NCBI RefSeq assembly: GCF_900119485.1
Contig: NZ_FPJZ01000013.1
Span: 15,953 to 79,952 of the forward strand
Reading direction: 5' to 3'
Source of the DNA: Thermoactinomyces sp. DSM 45891
Lineage (GTDB): Bacteria > Bacillota > Bacilli > Thermoactinomycetales > Thermoactinomycetaceae
Length of the DNA: 64,000 nt
Within the stretch, counting starts at the first letter, position 1, and each line of letters opens with the position of its first letter. A program made the position numbers and the translations under genes. Below the pieces are notes generated by a model. It saw only the letters and a list, made by a program, of their open reading frames with translations. It did not search any database and was not told the DNA's origin. Below are positions 52,906 through 60,785 of this stretch, in pieces.

Positions 52906-54267
52906 TTAAATTGATTTCATTCCATCATTCCATCGGTACACCCTTAGATAAGCCCATACCACGGCAATCCCCATAAGCAATAACTTCACATAAATGGAGT
53001 TGAACCAAATTAACCAAGGAATCTCAATCGACAAACAAGTCAATATACAAAAAAAGCTAGCTTTCATTTTTTGCCCCATTTTCAACTTGCCTTGGGGTAC
53101 CTTTACGGTTAATGTGGCAATATACAGACACGTTAATAGCAAAATCGGATCCAATAACTGACCCGGATGTAGCATTCCTGAGAGAATTTCTACTGCAAAA
53201 AATAGCAATCCTAATAGGAAGACAAACAAACCGTGTATGATACTTAAACCTAGGCGATCTAATCTATTTGAGATGGGATAATCATATAAGTTGTTCTTCT
53301 CTTCCAACTGATAATCCACACGTAGATTATTAAATGAAAAATACACAATCATAAAAGAAGGATACAACAAATCAAAGTGATCCTTCGAACCAGATTTACC
53401 TAAAAATAGGTAAGAAATAGATTTAACAAAAAATAAAATGATTCCAATGCCCATCATCCTGCTAAGATACTCTTCACTTCGTAAAAGCCGAAGCAAGTGA
53501 ATTTTTAAAGCAGGACCTAGAAGGCTTTTACGCGGGAATAGAGAGGAACATAACTCTACTACTCTTGCTGGAATTTTTAGCCTAGAACTACTTGTATGAA
53601 CGCTCTCTATCAGGCATCGCTTTACCATGTAGGGATAAAACACCAACATGAGTACACCCAGAAAAACAAGGATCATGTCTACAAATAACATGACACTATC
53701 CATCGAGAAACTCACATGAAGCCGATTCCATACGTTGTAAATGATAATAAGAAAGGCAAAAAAGATCGATTTGAAAATGAGTGGAGAGAGATTAGTGTCC
53801 TTTCGAAACATATTATAAATACTAAGAGAGGACCATACGAAATTCATTAATTGAATCCGTACAAGTAGCATCACGACCTGCATGAAGTCCGCATCAAAAT
53901 AGAGTAAGACGGAGGCCGCAAGAAGAGAGTCAATGATAATAAAGACTAAGGAATTACTATTACACGAAACATAATACCAAAAAAAGCGATGTACCGAAAC
54001 CGGCATCGACTTGGCAAAACTAATCGTTGTAGATGTGCTTTCATAAACATGAGTTGTTACAAAGTAATAGGATAACTGTAAAAAAAACAGACTAAAAAAA
54101 TAGATAATAATAGCACTTTCCGTTCCAAAAAAATGAATAAAACAAATGAATCCAATGGCTACAATAAAACAGAACACGATTTGTTCAATCCATATCTGAG
54201 TCTTGCTTCTTTTTTCTGTTTCATTCGCCTTATCCCATATCGCTCTATAAATCGATAAAGTTACCAT
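52906..54267 (-). CDS. Polytopic ABC-type permease of the bacteriocin-like locus
   Basis: The 453-residue protein has about ten to twelve membrane segments and no soluble domain. I do not recognise a close named family. Its place 18 bases after an ABC ATPase gene, and its alternating hydrophobic architecture, fit the membrane half of an ABC-2 type exporter. A conserved-looking cytosolic stretch SKSMPVSVHRFFWYYV-like (FAKSMPVSVHRF, about residue 88) resembles coupling regions of permeases with an LPVS/MPVS element. It probably exports the 71-residue peptide or protects the producer. Confidence 0.72.
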   Translation of the reverse strand: MVTLSIYRAIWDKANETEKRSKTQIWIEQIVFCFIVAIGFICFIHFFGTESAIIIYFFSLFFLQLSYYFVTTHVYESTSTTISFAKSMPVSVHRFFWYYVSCNSNSLVFIIIDSLLAASVLLYFDADFMQVVMLLVRIQLMNFVWSSLSIYNMFRKDTNLSPLIFKSIFFAFLIIIYNVWNRLHVSFSMDSVMLFVDMILVFLGVLMLVFYPYMVKRCLIESVHTSSSRLKIPARVVELCSSLFPRKSLLGPALKIHLLRLLRSEEYLSRMMGIGIILFFVKSISYLFLGKSGSKDHFDLLYPSFMIVYFSFNNLRVDYQLEEKNNLYDYPISNRLDRLGLSIIHGLFVFLLGLLFFAVEILSGMLHPGQLLDPILLLTCLYIATLTVKVPQGKLKMGQKMKASFFCILTCLSIEIPWLIWFNSIYVKLLLMGIAVVWAYLRVYRWNDGMKSI

Positions 54268-54285
54268 TTCCTACTCCCAATCCCC

Positions 54286-54951
54286 TCATGCTGTGATGCT
54301 CATAGCAGAAGTTATTTCTCCATTCTCCAAAGAGAATATCTCATCTACAAAATCAGCGTGGTGCATAATATGAGTGGTGAACAAGGTAGTAAGACCTAAA
54401 TCTTTTCGTTCTTGAAAGGATTTTTGAACGTATTTTACCGTATCAGCATCAAGTCCTTCAAAAATCTCATCACATACCAATAAGGTTGGCTGATATAACA
54501 AGCAACCGATCAGTTGAATCTTCTTCTTCGTTCCAAACGATAGTTCCTTAATCAGATGATTCAGTTCATGCGTTACCCGTAACTGCTCAGCAAGCTCTGT
54601 AATTCTTGTTTGGGGAACGCTCAACTGATAAATATCGATAACAAAACGAAAATATTCATTTGGTGTTAAGATGTCCATAAATTCATGTCGATCCGATGAG
54701 ATAAATCCTGTGTTCTTACGTAAAAAAACACGATCCTTAATACCCTTACCTAAAATCATAACTTTCCCTTGCTCTATACTTTGATAACCTAATAGACAGC
54801 TAAGAAAAACAGTCTTCCCTATACCGTTACTTCCTTTTATTACTGCAGTCGTTCCTTTTTTTAAGGTAAAGTTGATATCCTTTAATACCTTTTTTTCACC
54901 AAATGACTTGGACAATCCACGTACATCAACCGCAAGTTCTACATTTGACAT
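54286..54951 (-). CDS. ABC transporter ATPase of the bacteriocin-like locus
   Basis: The 221-residue ATPase has Walker A KGSNGIGKTVFLS, Q-loop area GFISSDRHEFMDILTPNEYF, signature ELSFGTKKKIQLIG, Walker B LLVCDEIFEGLDAD and the H-loop TTHIMHHADFV. The signature reads LSFGTKKK rather than LSGGQ, as in the ABC-2/bacitracin-like group. GAGGTGA precedes ATG 54951. It lies 126 bases downstream of the peptide gene, with a hairpin and short repeats in between, and pairs with the next gene. Confidence 0.88.
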   Translation of the reverse strand: MSNVELAVDVRGLSKSFGEKKVLKDINFTLKKGTTAVIKGSNGIGKTVFLSCLLGYQSIEQGKVMILGKGIKDRVFLRKNTGFISSDRHEFMDILTPNEYFRFVIDIYQLSVPQTRITELAEQLRVTHELNHLIKELSFGTKKKIQLIGCLLYQPTLLVCDEIFEGLDADTVKYVQKSFQERKDLGLTTLFTTHIMHHADFVDEIFSLENGEITSAMSITA

Positions 54952-54979
54952 ACTGCAAACTCACCTCTAGAGTGTTTAG

Positions 54980-55008
54980 GGATAAAGATAAAGGGTATTT
55001 ATCTTTAT
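54980..55008. repeat. Inverted repeat upstream of the ATPase gene, shared with the peptide-gene leader
   Basis: GGATAAAGATAAAGGG (54980-54995) recurs in exact inverted orientation at 55321-55336, on the other side of the peptide gene. Locally its ATAAAGATAAA core also pairs with TTTATCTTTAT (54998-55008), giving an 11-bp palindrome with a five-base centre. It is probably a regulatory site in DNA or RNA. Confidence 0.7.
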
Positions 55009-55026
55009 AGTATCATGAAAAGGGAG

Positions 55027-55064
55027 CTCAGTTTCTACACTAAGTCGAGGAGTGTAAAATTGAG
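55027..55064 (-). terminator. Hairpin between the peptide gene and the ATPase gene (possible attenuator)
   Basis: CTCAGTTTCTACACT pairs with AGTGTAAAATTGAG (two mismatches) around a nine-base loop, directly after the peptide stop. The following minus-strand sequence is CCCTTTTC, a weak T-run. Partial termination would let the peptide message exceed that of the transporter. Confidence 0.5.
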
Positions 55065-55077
55065 TTTTCTTTCTTTA

Positions 55078-55293
55078 TTAGAGCAGACCTGCTCTTTGTA
55101 GTGCATCATAAATGAGGCCTAGAGTACTTGTATGCTCAACTAGCCACCAAACAAATGACCAGAATCCTTTATCCCAAGCAGCTTTTGCTGAGTTATAAAC
55201 GCTTCCGGCGCCTTTCTTAATTGCGTCCCAAGCTTTAGGACCATGTTTTTTAATTGCATTAGCAATCGCTTTTGCTTTTGATAACCAACCCAC
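55078..55293 (-). CDS. Candidate leaderless bacteriocin, 71 residues
   Basis: The start is GTG 55293 with GGAGG upstream. The peptide begins MGWLSKAKAIANAIKKHGPK and has nine Lys, one Arg, four acidic residues and six Trp, so net charge is about +6. There is no Cys, no signal peptide and no double-glycine leader. Residues 1-42 look like amphipathic cationic helices; a WSFVWWLVEH segment (45-54) and a hydrophobic end follow. The opening MGWL...KKHGPKAWDAIKKG resembles aureocin A53/lacticin Q (short M-x-x-L start, K-x-G-x-K-A, W-rich), although it is about 20 residues longer. It lies between a regulator and an ABC exporter. A phenol-soluble-modulin-like or toxin role is the main alternative. 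Confidence 0.68.
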   Translation of the reverse strand: MGWLSKAKAIANAIKKHGPKAWDAIKKGAGSVYNSAKAAWDKGFWSFVWWLVEHTSTLGLIYDALQRAGLL

Positions 55294-55320
55294 GATATAT
55301 CTACCTCCATATGTTCATAT

Positions 55321-55336
55321 CCCTTTATCTTTATCC
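55321..55336 (-). repeat. Leader copy of the 16-bp flanking repeat
   Basis: On the minus strand GGATAAAGATAAAGGG lies 8 bases downstream of the -10 box, so it begins close to the expected transcript start of the peptide gene. The exact inverted copy lies at 54980-54995. Confidence 0.7.
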
Positions 55337-55344
55337 ATATTTAA

Positions 55345-55373
55345 ATTATAGATTATATAGTATACAGCCTCAA
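55345..55373 (-). promoter_or_regulatory. Promoter of the peptide gene
   Basis: On the minus strand TTGAGG (55368-55373), a 17-base spacer and a perfect TATAAT (55345-55350) lie about 50 bases upstream of the GTG start. Confidence 0.82.
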
Positions 55374-55428
55374 TTTCGTCTTTCCGAAGAAACTGATAAT
55401 TATATATTAATGTACTTTGTTTTTTACT

Positions 55429-55644
55429 TTAACTTGCAATCCCACTCCTAAAAGCACCTGCAACTATACCAACTTTGGTAGAAACTCCCATCTTTTTTGC
55501 AATACCCTGAATTCGATACTCCACCATTCGTTGTGAGCAATGTAACTCTACTGCCATCTCCTTGTTAGGCATTTCTTGTATGATCATATGAATAATCTTA
55601 CACTCTACCTCACTAAAATCCATCGGCTTAATATCAGATAACAT
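55429..55644 (-). CDS. Stand-alone LuxR/GerE-type DNA-binding protein
   Basis: The 71-residue product is only a GerE-type helix-turn-helix: DFSEVECKIIHMIIQEMPNKEMAVELHCSQRMVEYRIQGIAKKMGVSTK. The CSQRMVEYRIQGIAKKMGV block corresponds to the usual S-x-x-T-V-x-x-H recognition helix. It lacks a receiver or ligand domain, as GerE does. ATG 55644 follows GAGGTG. It precedes the peptide gene on the same strand and is the probable regulator of the cluster. Confidence 0.85.
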   Translation of the reverse strand: MLSDIKPMDFSEVECKIIHMIIQEMPNKEMAVELHCSQRMVEYRIQGIAKKMGVSTKVGIVAGAFRSGIAS

Positions 55645-55683
55645 TCGTTCACCTCGCAATAAACTTTTCTAAATCATGTAATA

Positions 55684-55712
55684 ATATTAAAAAATATAAA
55701 AATAACTGTCAA
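55684..55712 (-). promoter_or_regulatory. Promoter of the LuxR-type regulator gene
   Basis: On the minus strand a perfect TTGACA (55707-55712), a 17-base AT-rich spacer and TAATAT (55684-55689) lie 40 bases before ATG 55644. Confidence 0.8.
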
Positions 55713-55744
55713 CAGCTATTATGAATCATTGTTCAAATATAGAC

Positions 55745-55780
55745 AAGTCCCTTCCGAACAAATTGTTTTAGAAGGGACTT
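55745..55780 (-). terminator. Hairpin after the amino acid permease gene
   Basis: AAGTCCCTTC pairs exactly with GAAGGGACTT around a 16-base loop just downstream of the permease stop. The T-run is short, so termination strength is uncertain. Confidence 0.55.
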
Positions 55781-55786
55781 TCCTAT

Positions 55787-57115
55787 TTAATTAGGGGAAG
55801 CTTCTTTTTCCTTTTTGGAACCTTGATACCAAAATAATGGAAGCCCTACTAAAGTAAGTGCAATCGACATCAAGCTATCCATGGGCTTTTCCCACAGGGT
55901 GCTAAGCACGACAAACAAAGAACCAAGTATCGACACTAACGGAATAACTGGATACCAAGGTACACGATATTCGCCAGGCTTTATTTCACTTCCCTTGCGT
56001 AGGCGGAATACCGCCATCAAGGCAAAGATATAGAAGACAAAGATCGAGAACGTGGCTATATCACTTAAGCGATTTGAATCTAGGACACACATAAAAATAA
56101 TACCAATCCCAGTAATGAGAAAAATAGAATTCACTGGAGTCCCAAAGCGCTTAGAAACATATGCAAATACAGAAGAGAACGGCAATTGTCTACGAATCGC
56201 CATCGCATAAGGTACACGTGGCATACTTAAAATTTTACCATTTAAGCTACCAAAGATAGATACCAAAATCCCAATACTTAATAACTTCCCACCAAAATCT
56301 CCAAATAAGATGGTGGATGCTGTTCCAGCGGCATTTTCTCCGAGAGCTACCACTTGACCAGCAGGTAGTACATGTAGAATCGCAATGTTAATTAACATAT
56401 AAGCCGCCATAATGAGTAAGAGTCCTGCTGTAATAGCCTTAGGTAATACTTTAGAAGGATTCTTCACTTCTCCTGCTACAGAACCAACTAAAATCCAACC
56501 GTCATATGCAAACAGTGTAGCAAGTACGGCAGAAGAGAAGCTAAATTCTTGACTTGATTTAAATAAAACACCTAGAACTTGAGAATCCCCATACCATAAC
56601 CCAAAAACCGTAATCAAGAAAACGGGGACCAGCTTACCAAAAGTAGTAAGGGTTTGAATCCATCCACCAAAGCGAGCTCCTAATAAGTTCATCCCAGTTA
56701 GAAATAGCACAGTTATAATTCCGATTACTGTCTGCCAACTTTCAGGCCATGAGAAGAAGTGAGCTAACAGAGAGCCAAAGTACAACCCTAAGGCTCCAAT
56801 AAGTGCTGGTGCATAAATAACCGTTTGCATCCATCCACTTAGGAATCCTAGAGTCGACCCATATACTTCTTCAATATACGTATATAATCCACCCGTTTTC
56901 GGGATTTTTACGGCCAATTCAGCAATTGTAAGACCTGATGCAATCGTAATAATTCCACCAAATAGCCATGCTAACAATGCAATCGTTGAATCCCCTGTAT
57001 ACCCTAAAACCACGCCTGGTTTTAGGAACACACCAGAGCCAATTACACATCCTACTACAATCGAAAAAGCATGAACGAATCCTAAATCCCTCCGCAACCC
57101 ATTCTGTTGCTGCAT
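55787..57115 (-). CDS. APC superfamily amino acid permease
   Basis: The 442-residue protein has twelve membrane segments. TM1 carries the APC motif VGCVIGSGVFLKPG, followed by AWLFGGIITIASGLTIAELAVKIPKTGGLYTYIEEVYGSTLGFLSGW, and later FAYDGWILVGSVAGEVKNPSKVLPKAI. The pattern matches the LAT/YfnA-like serine/threonine or general amino acid transporters; substrate specificity cannot be decided. GGGGATGAG precedes ATG 57115. It is a single-gene unit. Confidence 0.92.
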   Translation of the reverse strand: MQQQNGLRRDLGFVHAFSIVVGCVIGSGVFLKPGVVLGYTGDSTIALLAWLFGGIITIASGLTIAELAVKIPKTGGLYTYIEEVYGSTLGFLSGWMQTVIYAPALIGALGLYFGSLLAHFFSWPESWQTVIGIITVLFLTGMNLLGARFGGWIQTLTTFGKLVPVFLITVFGLWYGDSQVLGVLFKSSQEFSFSSAVLATLFAYDGWILVGSVAGEVKNPSKVLPKAITAGLLLIMAAYMLINIAILHVLPAGQVVALGENAAGTASTILFGDFGGKLLSIGILVSIFGSLNGKILSMPRVPYAMAIRRQLPFSSVFAYVSKRFGTPVNSIFLITGIGIIFMCVLDSNRLSDIATFSIFVFYIFALMAVFRLRKGSEIKPGEYRVPWYPVIPLVSILGSLFVVLSTLWEKPMDSLMSIALTLVGLPLFWYQGSKKEKEASPN

Positions 57116-57220
57116 CTCGTTCTCATCCCCTTCTATTTCTGGTATTTTATCGTACTAAAGCAATTAGGAATAAATGTACCAGCGATAGAAGATTTAGTCA
57201 ATAGTTATTAAATAATAGGA

Positions 57221-57275
57221 TTATTGATACAAATAAAAACAATCACTTAGCGATTGTTTTTATTTGTATCAATAA
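57221..57275. terminator. Bidirectional terminator with a 24-bp perfect stem
   Basis: The arms at 57221-57244 and 57252-57275 are exact complements with a seven-base loop (ACTTAGC). The arm has A- and T-runs. It ends the copper operon on the minus strand, and the APC permease promoter region lies to its left. Confidence 0.88.
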
Positions 57276-58097
57276 TTAAAGGACTTTTACAACAAAAGGT
57301 ACGGTAAATACCTTTCCATCGCGTTGGAATTGTCCCCATATTTTATAGATACCTGATTTTGGAAACTTCGTGTGGAATTTCGCCTCAGGTCCTGTACTTT
57401 TTTCATCCATCGGATGGACATGTAAATATTCTTCTGTATCCTCACTTAGGATAACCACATGCCCAACTGCTCCTAGATAAGGTTGTAGATCTGTAATTCC
57501 TTGTTTATTTGTGGCATCTTTGATTTGAAAAGTAAGCATCGTTTGCTGATTCACTTTAGGCTCTGGAGAAATCTGCAGATCTATTTCTTTTCCGTCTACC
57601 ACTTTTACCAGTTTCTGATCTGGCTGTATATCTTCTTTGCTCACATCACCTTGAACCGTAAACTTATAGGTTTGAGTCGTCTGTGCCCCATCCTTTGGAA
57701 TATAATCGGCGATGAGTTTATACTTACCCGCTTTAGGAACCTGCGTCTGAATGGTAAACTCACCATTTCCCTTATACTCTGGATGGACATGATCAAAATA
57801 AGACAAATCTTCACTCACAATAATTAAATGAAGCAATTTTTCATGATTCACCTTAAATTCTGGTACAGCCTTCCCAGAATGTTCCTTCACTTTTATATTA
57901 ATTTCTCCAGATGATTTTGGTTTATCAATCGTCGTAGACCATTCAACATGCGTTTGCGATCCAGTTTTATTTTCTTCTGTTTTATGACCTGCATGGGGGT
58001 CGGCAGGCTTAGAAGATGAGTCATTTTTTGTATTTCCACAAGCTACTAAAGCTACAGCCAAAATCACACAACTTATTCGTATGAGCCACTTGTTCAT
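57276..58097 (-). CDS. Histidine-containing lipoprotein at the end of the copper operon
   Basis: The 273-residue product has a lipoprotein signal ending ALVACGN. A His/Lys-rich spacer (DPHAGHKTEENK) and two immunoglobulin-like YtkA/FixH-type domains follow. The domains contain the paired motifs SYFDHVHPEYKGNGEF and EEYLHVHPMDEKSTGPEAKFHTKFPKSGIYKIW. The repeated HVHP, with the HAGH spacer, suggests metal binding outside the membrane. It starts within the copA stop codon (ATGA overlap), so it is translationally coupled to the copper ATPase. A role in copper capture or delivery is an inference from this. Confidence 0.78.
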   Translation of the reverse strand: MNKWLIRISCVILAVALVACGNTKNDSSSKPADPHAGHKTEENKTGSQTHVEWSTTIDKPKSSGEINIKVKEHSGKAVPEFKVNHEKLLHLIIVSEDLSYFDHVHPEYKGNGEFTIQTQVPKAGKYKLIADYIPKDGAQTTQTYKFTVQGDVSKEDIQPDQKLVKVVDGKEIDLQISPEPKVNQQTMLTFQIKDATNKQGITDLQPYLGAVGHVVILSEDTEEYLHVHPMDEKSTGPEAKFHTKFPKSGIYKIWGQFQRDGKVFTVPFVVKVL

Positions 58098-60307
58098 AAT
58101 GCTTGCTCCTTTTTGAATGAAATTCGTTGTAGACGTAATGCATTTAATACAACCGAAACAGAACTAAAAGCCATCGCTGCTCCTGCTAACCATGGCGCTA
58201 GCAAACCAAAAGCCGCGACAGGAATCCCAAGCGTGTTATAGGCAAGCGCCCAAAACAAGTTTTGTTTAATATTTGACATCGTTTTCCGGCTTATCATCAC
58301 TGCATCGGCAATACTACCCAGATCACCTCTAATTAAGGTAATATCAGCCGCTTCCATCGCAACATCCGTACCTGTTCCAATAGCCATACCTACCTCTGCT
58401 GTTACTAGTGCAGGAGCATCATTAATCCCATCCCCCACCATCGCAACTTTACTGCCACCCTCTTGAAGCTTCTTTACTACATCCGCCTTACCTTCTGGGA
58501 GTACTTCCGCCATCACACGATCCACTCCAATCTGATCCGCGATCGCCTGTGCCGTACGCTTATTATCTCCCGTAACCATAATCACTTCTAAATGAAGCTC
58601 TTTTAAACGTCGAATCGCTTCGAGAGAAGTAGACTTAACTGTATCTGCTACTGCAATCAACCCTGCATACTTGCTTTCAATAGAAACAATCATCACCGTT
58701 TTGCCCAAGCTTTCTAGATTAGACATCGTCGTCTCTTCTGTTTCTTGAAACTCAATATGATGTTGCCTCATCCATCTTCTTGTTCCAACGAGGATTTCCT
58801 TCCCCTGGACACACGCGCGAATCCCATACCCTGGTATTGTTTCAAATTCCTCCGGTCTTCCGAGTGTGTAACCCTTCTTCTCTACACCCTCCACAATCGC
58901 TTCTGCTAAAGGATGCTCCGAATTCTTCTCAGCAGTACCAACTAGCAATAAAAACGAGTCCTCATCCCATTCATGTGTATAGAGGACATCCGTGAGAACC
59001 GGTTTTCCATTTGTAATCGTGCCGGTTTTATCTAACACAACTGTATCAATGGATTGGGTAGACTCTAGATATTCCCCACCTTTAAATAGGATCCCCATCT
59101 CTGCTGCCCGACCCGAACCAGCCATGATGGAAGTGGGAGTAGCTAATCCTAATGCACACGGGCAAGCGATAACAAGAACAGCCATTGCTTTTTCCAGCGC
59201 ACCTGCAAATTGATATGGCTCCACCAAAACATACCAGATCAAGAATGTGATGATCGCAATTCCTACTACAATGGGGACAAACACACCCGAAATTTGATCG
59301 GCTACCCGTTGAATAGGTGCTTTAGACCCTTGTGCTTCTTCAACAACTTTAATAATTTGGGCTAAGACTGTACCCTTTCCGACCTTTGTCGCTTGTACGA
59401 TCAGCAAACCATTTTTATTTAAAGTGGCTCCAATCACTGTATCGCCAACTCTTTTATCTATCGGAATACTTTCACCCGTTAACATCGATTCATCAACCGC
59501 CGAAATTCCTTCTATCACTTCTCCATCAACCGGGATTTTTTCTCCAGGCTTTACGATAACTTGATCCCCGATCACTACTTGATCCGTAGAAATCGATATC
59601 TCCTGCCCATCCCGAATCACACGAGCCGACTTCGCTTGTAATCCCATCAGTTTCTGAATCGCTTCGGAAGATCGCCCTTTCGCTCTTGCTTCCAGCCATT
59701 TCCCCAAGATAATTAGCGTAATCAATACAGAGCTGGTCTCGTAATACAATTCTACATAATGCCCTATTTGCGAAAAGCCTGTAAAAGTCAGATATACACT
59801 ATAAAAATAGGCGGCAGAAGTCCCTAGAGAAACAAGAACATCCATATTGGCACTTTTATGCCTCAATGCTTTTATAGCACCCGTGTAAAAATTCCATCCG
59901 AGGACAAATTGGACCGGCGTAGCGAATACGAACTGGAACCACGGATTCATAAAAATCTCAGGCACCCATATCCACGAAGTAAGAGAAAAATGACTCACCA
60001 TTGACCAAAAAAGTGGAAATGATAACATAGCCGCCCAAATAAAACGACTCCTCTGCTTCTCGGTCTCTTGTGGGCGATCTCCCTTTTTCTCGTCTACCCT
60101 CGCCTGAAAGCCGATTTGTTCAATCTTCTTCATAATCCCCTCTACCGACACAACACTTGGAGAATACTCGACTTTGGCCGTCTCTAAAGCAAAGTTAACA
60201 TTTACACCCTCTACACCCTCTAATCGGTTTAATACCTTCTCGATCCGATTGGCACATGCGGCACATGTCATCCCTGTCACTTGAAAAGATATTGTTTCCT
60301 TCGACAT
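58094..60307 (-). CDS. copA: Copper-translocating P-type ATPase CopA
   Basis: The 737-residue ATPase exports Cu(I). It has one N-terminal heavy-metal domain (GMTCAAC at 12-18) instead of the two in B. subtilis CopA. Membrane helices follow, then the CPC ion motif VIACPCALGLATPT, phosphorylation site VVLDKTGTITNGK, SEHPLAEA and hinge GDGINDAPALV. ATG 60307 follows GGAGGTG. It is cotranscribed with copZ upstream and the lipoprotein gene downstream. The CPC motif and the copZ partner support copper over zinc or cadmium. Confidence 0.96.
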   Translation of the reverse strand: MSKETISFQVTGMTCAACANRIEKVLNRLEGVEGVNVNFALETAKVEYSPSVVSVEGIMKKIEQIGFQARVDEKKGDRPQETEKQRSRFIWAAMLSFPLFWSMVSHFSLTSWIWVPEIFMNPWFQFVFATPVQFVLGWNFYTGAIKALRHKSANMDVLVSLGTSAAYFYSVYLTFTGFSQIGHYVELYYETSSVLITLIILGKWLEARAKGRSSEAIQKLMGLQAKSARVIRDGQEISISTDQVVIGDQVIVKPGEKIPVDGEVIEGISAVDESMLTGESIPIDKRVGDTVIGATLNKNGLLIVQATKVGKGTVLAQIIKVVEEAQGSKAPIQRVADQISGVFVPIVVGIAIITFLIWYVLVEPYQFAGALEKAMAVLVIACPCALGLATPTSIMAGSGRAAEMGILFKGGEYLESTQSIDTVVLDKTGTITNGKPVLTDVLYTHEWDEDSFLLLVGTAEKNSEHPLAEAIVEGVEKKGYTLGRPEEFETIPGYGIRACVQGKEILVGTRRWMRQHHIEFQETEETTMSNLESLGKTVMIVSIESKYAGLIAVADTVKSTSLEAIRRLKELHLEVIMVTGDNKRTAQAIADQIGVDRVMAEVLPEGKADVVKKLQEGGSKVAMVGDGINDAPALVTAEVGMAIGTGTDVAMEAADITLIRGDLGSIADAVMISRKTMSNIKQNLFWALAYNTLGIPVAAFGLLAPWLAGAAMAFSSVSVVLNALRLQRISFKKEQAL

Positions 60308-60378
60308 CCTCACACCTCCATTCCTATCTTCTACCCAATCAAATATACTATCCCTTAAAAAAACTCTTGAATCCCATC

Positions 60379-60576
60379 CTACATTACATCAAATCCTTGG
60401 TTTTCGATTGCTTCTTTAATCTGAGCAAGTGTTACCTTGCCTTGATGAAATTCTACTGTTACAGATTTCCCCTCCAAATCAACACTCGCCTTTACCTCGA
60501 TCTGCTCTAATGCCTCTTCAATCGTCTTCACACAGTGATTACAAGACATACCCTCTACTTGTAGAATTTGAATCAT
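60379..60576 (-). CDS. copZ: Copper chaperone CopZ
   Basis: The 65-residue heavy-metal-associated domain has the metal motif GMSCNHCVKTIEEAL and a classic KxAIxxxGFxV end (IKEAIENQGFDVM). It hands Cu(I) to CopA. ATG 60576 follows AAAGGTG by nine bases; the frame extends to GTG 60588. It is the first gene of the operon, 70 bases before copA. Confidence 0.94.
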   Translation of the reverse strand: MIQILQVEGMSCNHCVKTIEEALEQIEVKASVDLEGKSVTVEFHQGKVTLAQIKEAIENQGFDVM

Positions 60577-60606
60577 ATCATCTATCACCTTTTCTTTAGA
60601 TACTGT

Positions 60607-60659
60607 ATACCCTTATGGGGTATATTATGATTTTAATATACCCCATAAGGGTATGTAAA
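60607..60659 (-). promoter_or_regulatory. Copper-operon promoter with two CsoR-type boxes
   Basis: TATACCCCATAAGGGTAT (60637-60654) and its exact inverted copy (60607-60624) each contain the CsoR core TACCC-N5-GGGTA. They are 12 bases apart. On the minus strand a TTTACA -35 (60654-60659) and TAAAAT -10 (60630-60635) bracket the first box with an 18-base spacer, so CsoR binding would block RNA polymerase until copper releases it. Confidence 0.82.
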
Positions 60660-60678
60660 GTGAAATATTTCACATATG

Positions 60679-60713
60679 AAAGACCCACCACATGAAGAGC
60701 AGCGGGAGTCTTC
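60679..60713 (-). terminator. Imperfect hairpin after the SbnA-like gene
   Basis: AAGACCCACCAC and GCGGGAGTCTT form an imperfect stem about 70 bases after the stop at 60786. The T-run is poor. Confidence 0.35.
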
Positions 60714-60785
60714 CTTGCCTAATTTACATACGTCTCAAACCAAAATGAAGAAAACCAGCCAAATTAATTATTTTATCATTCAAAT

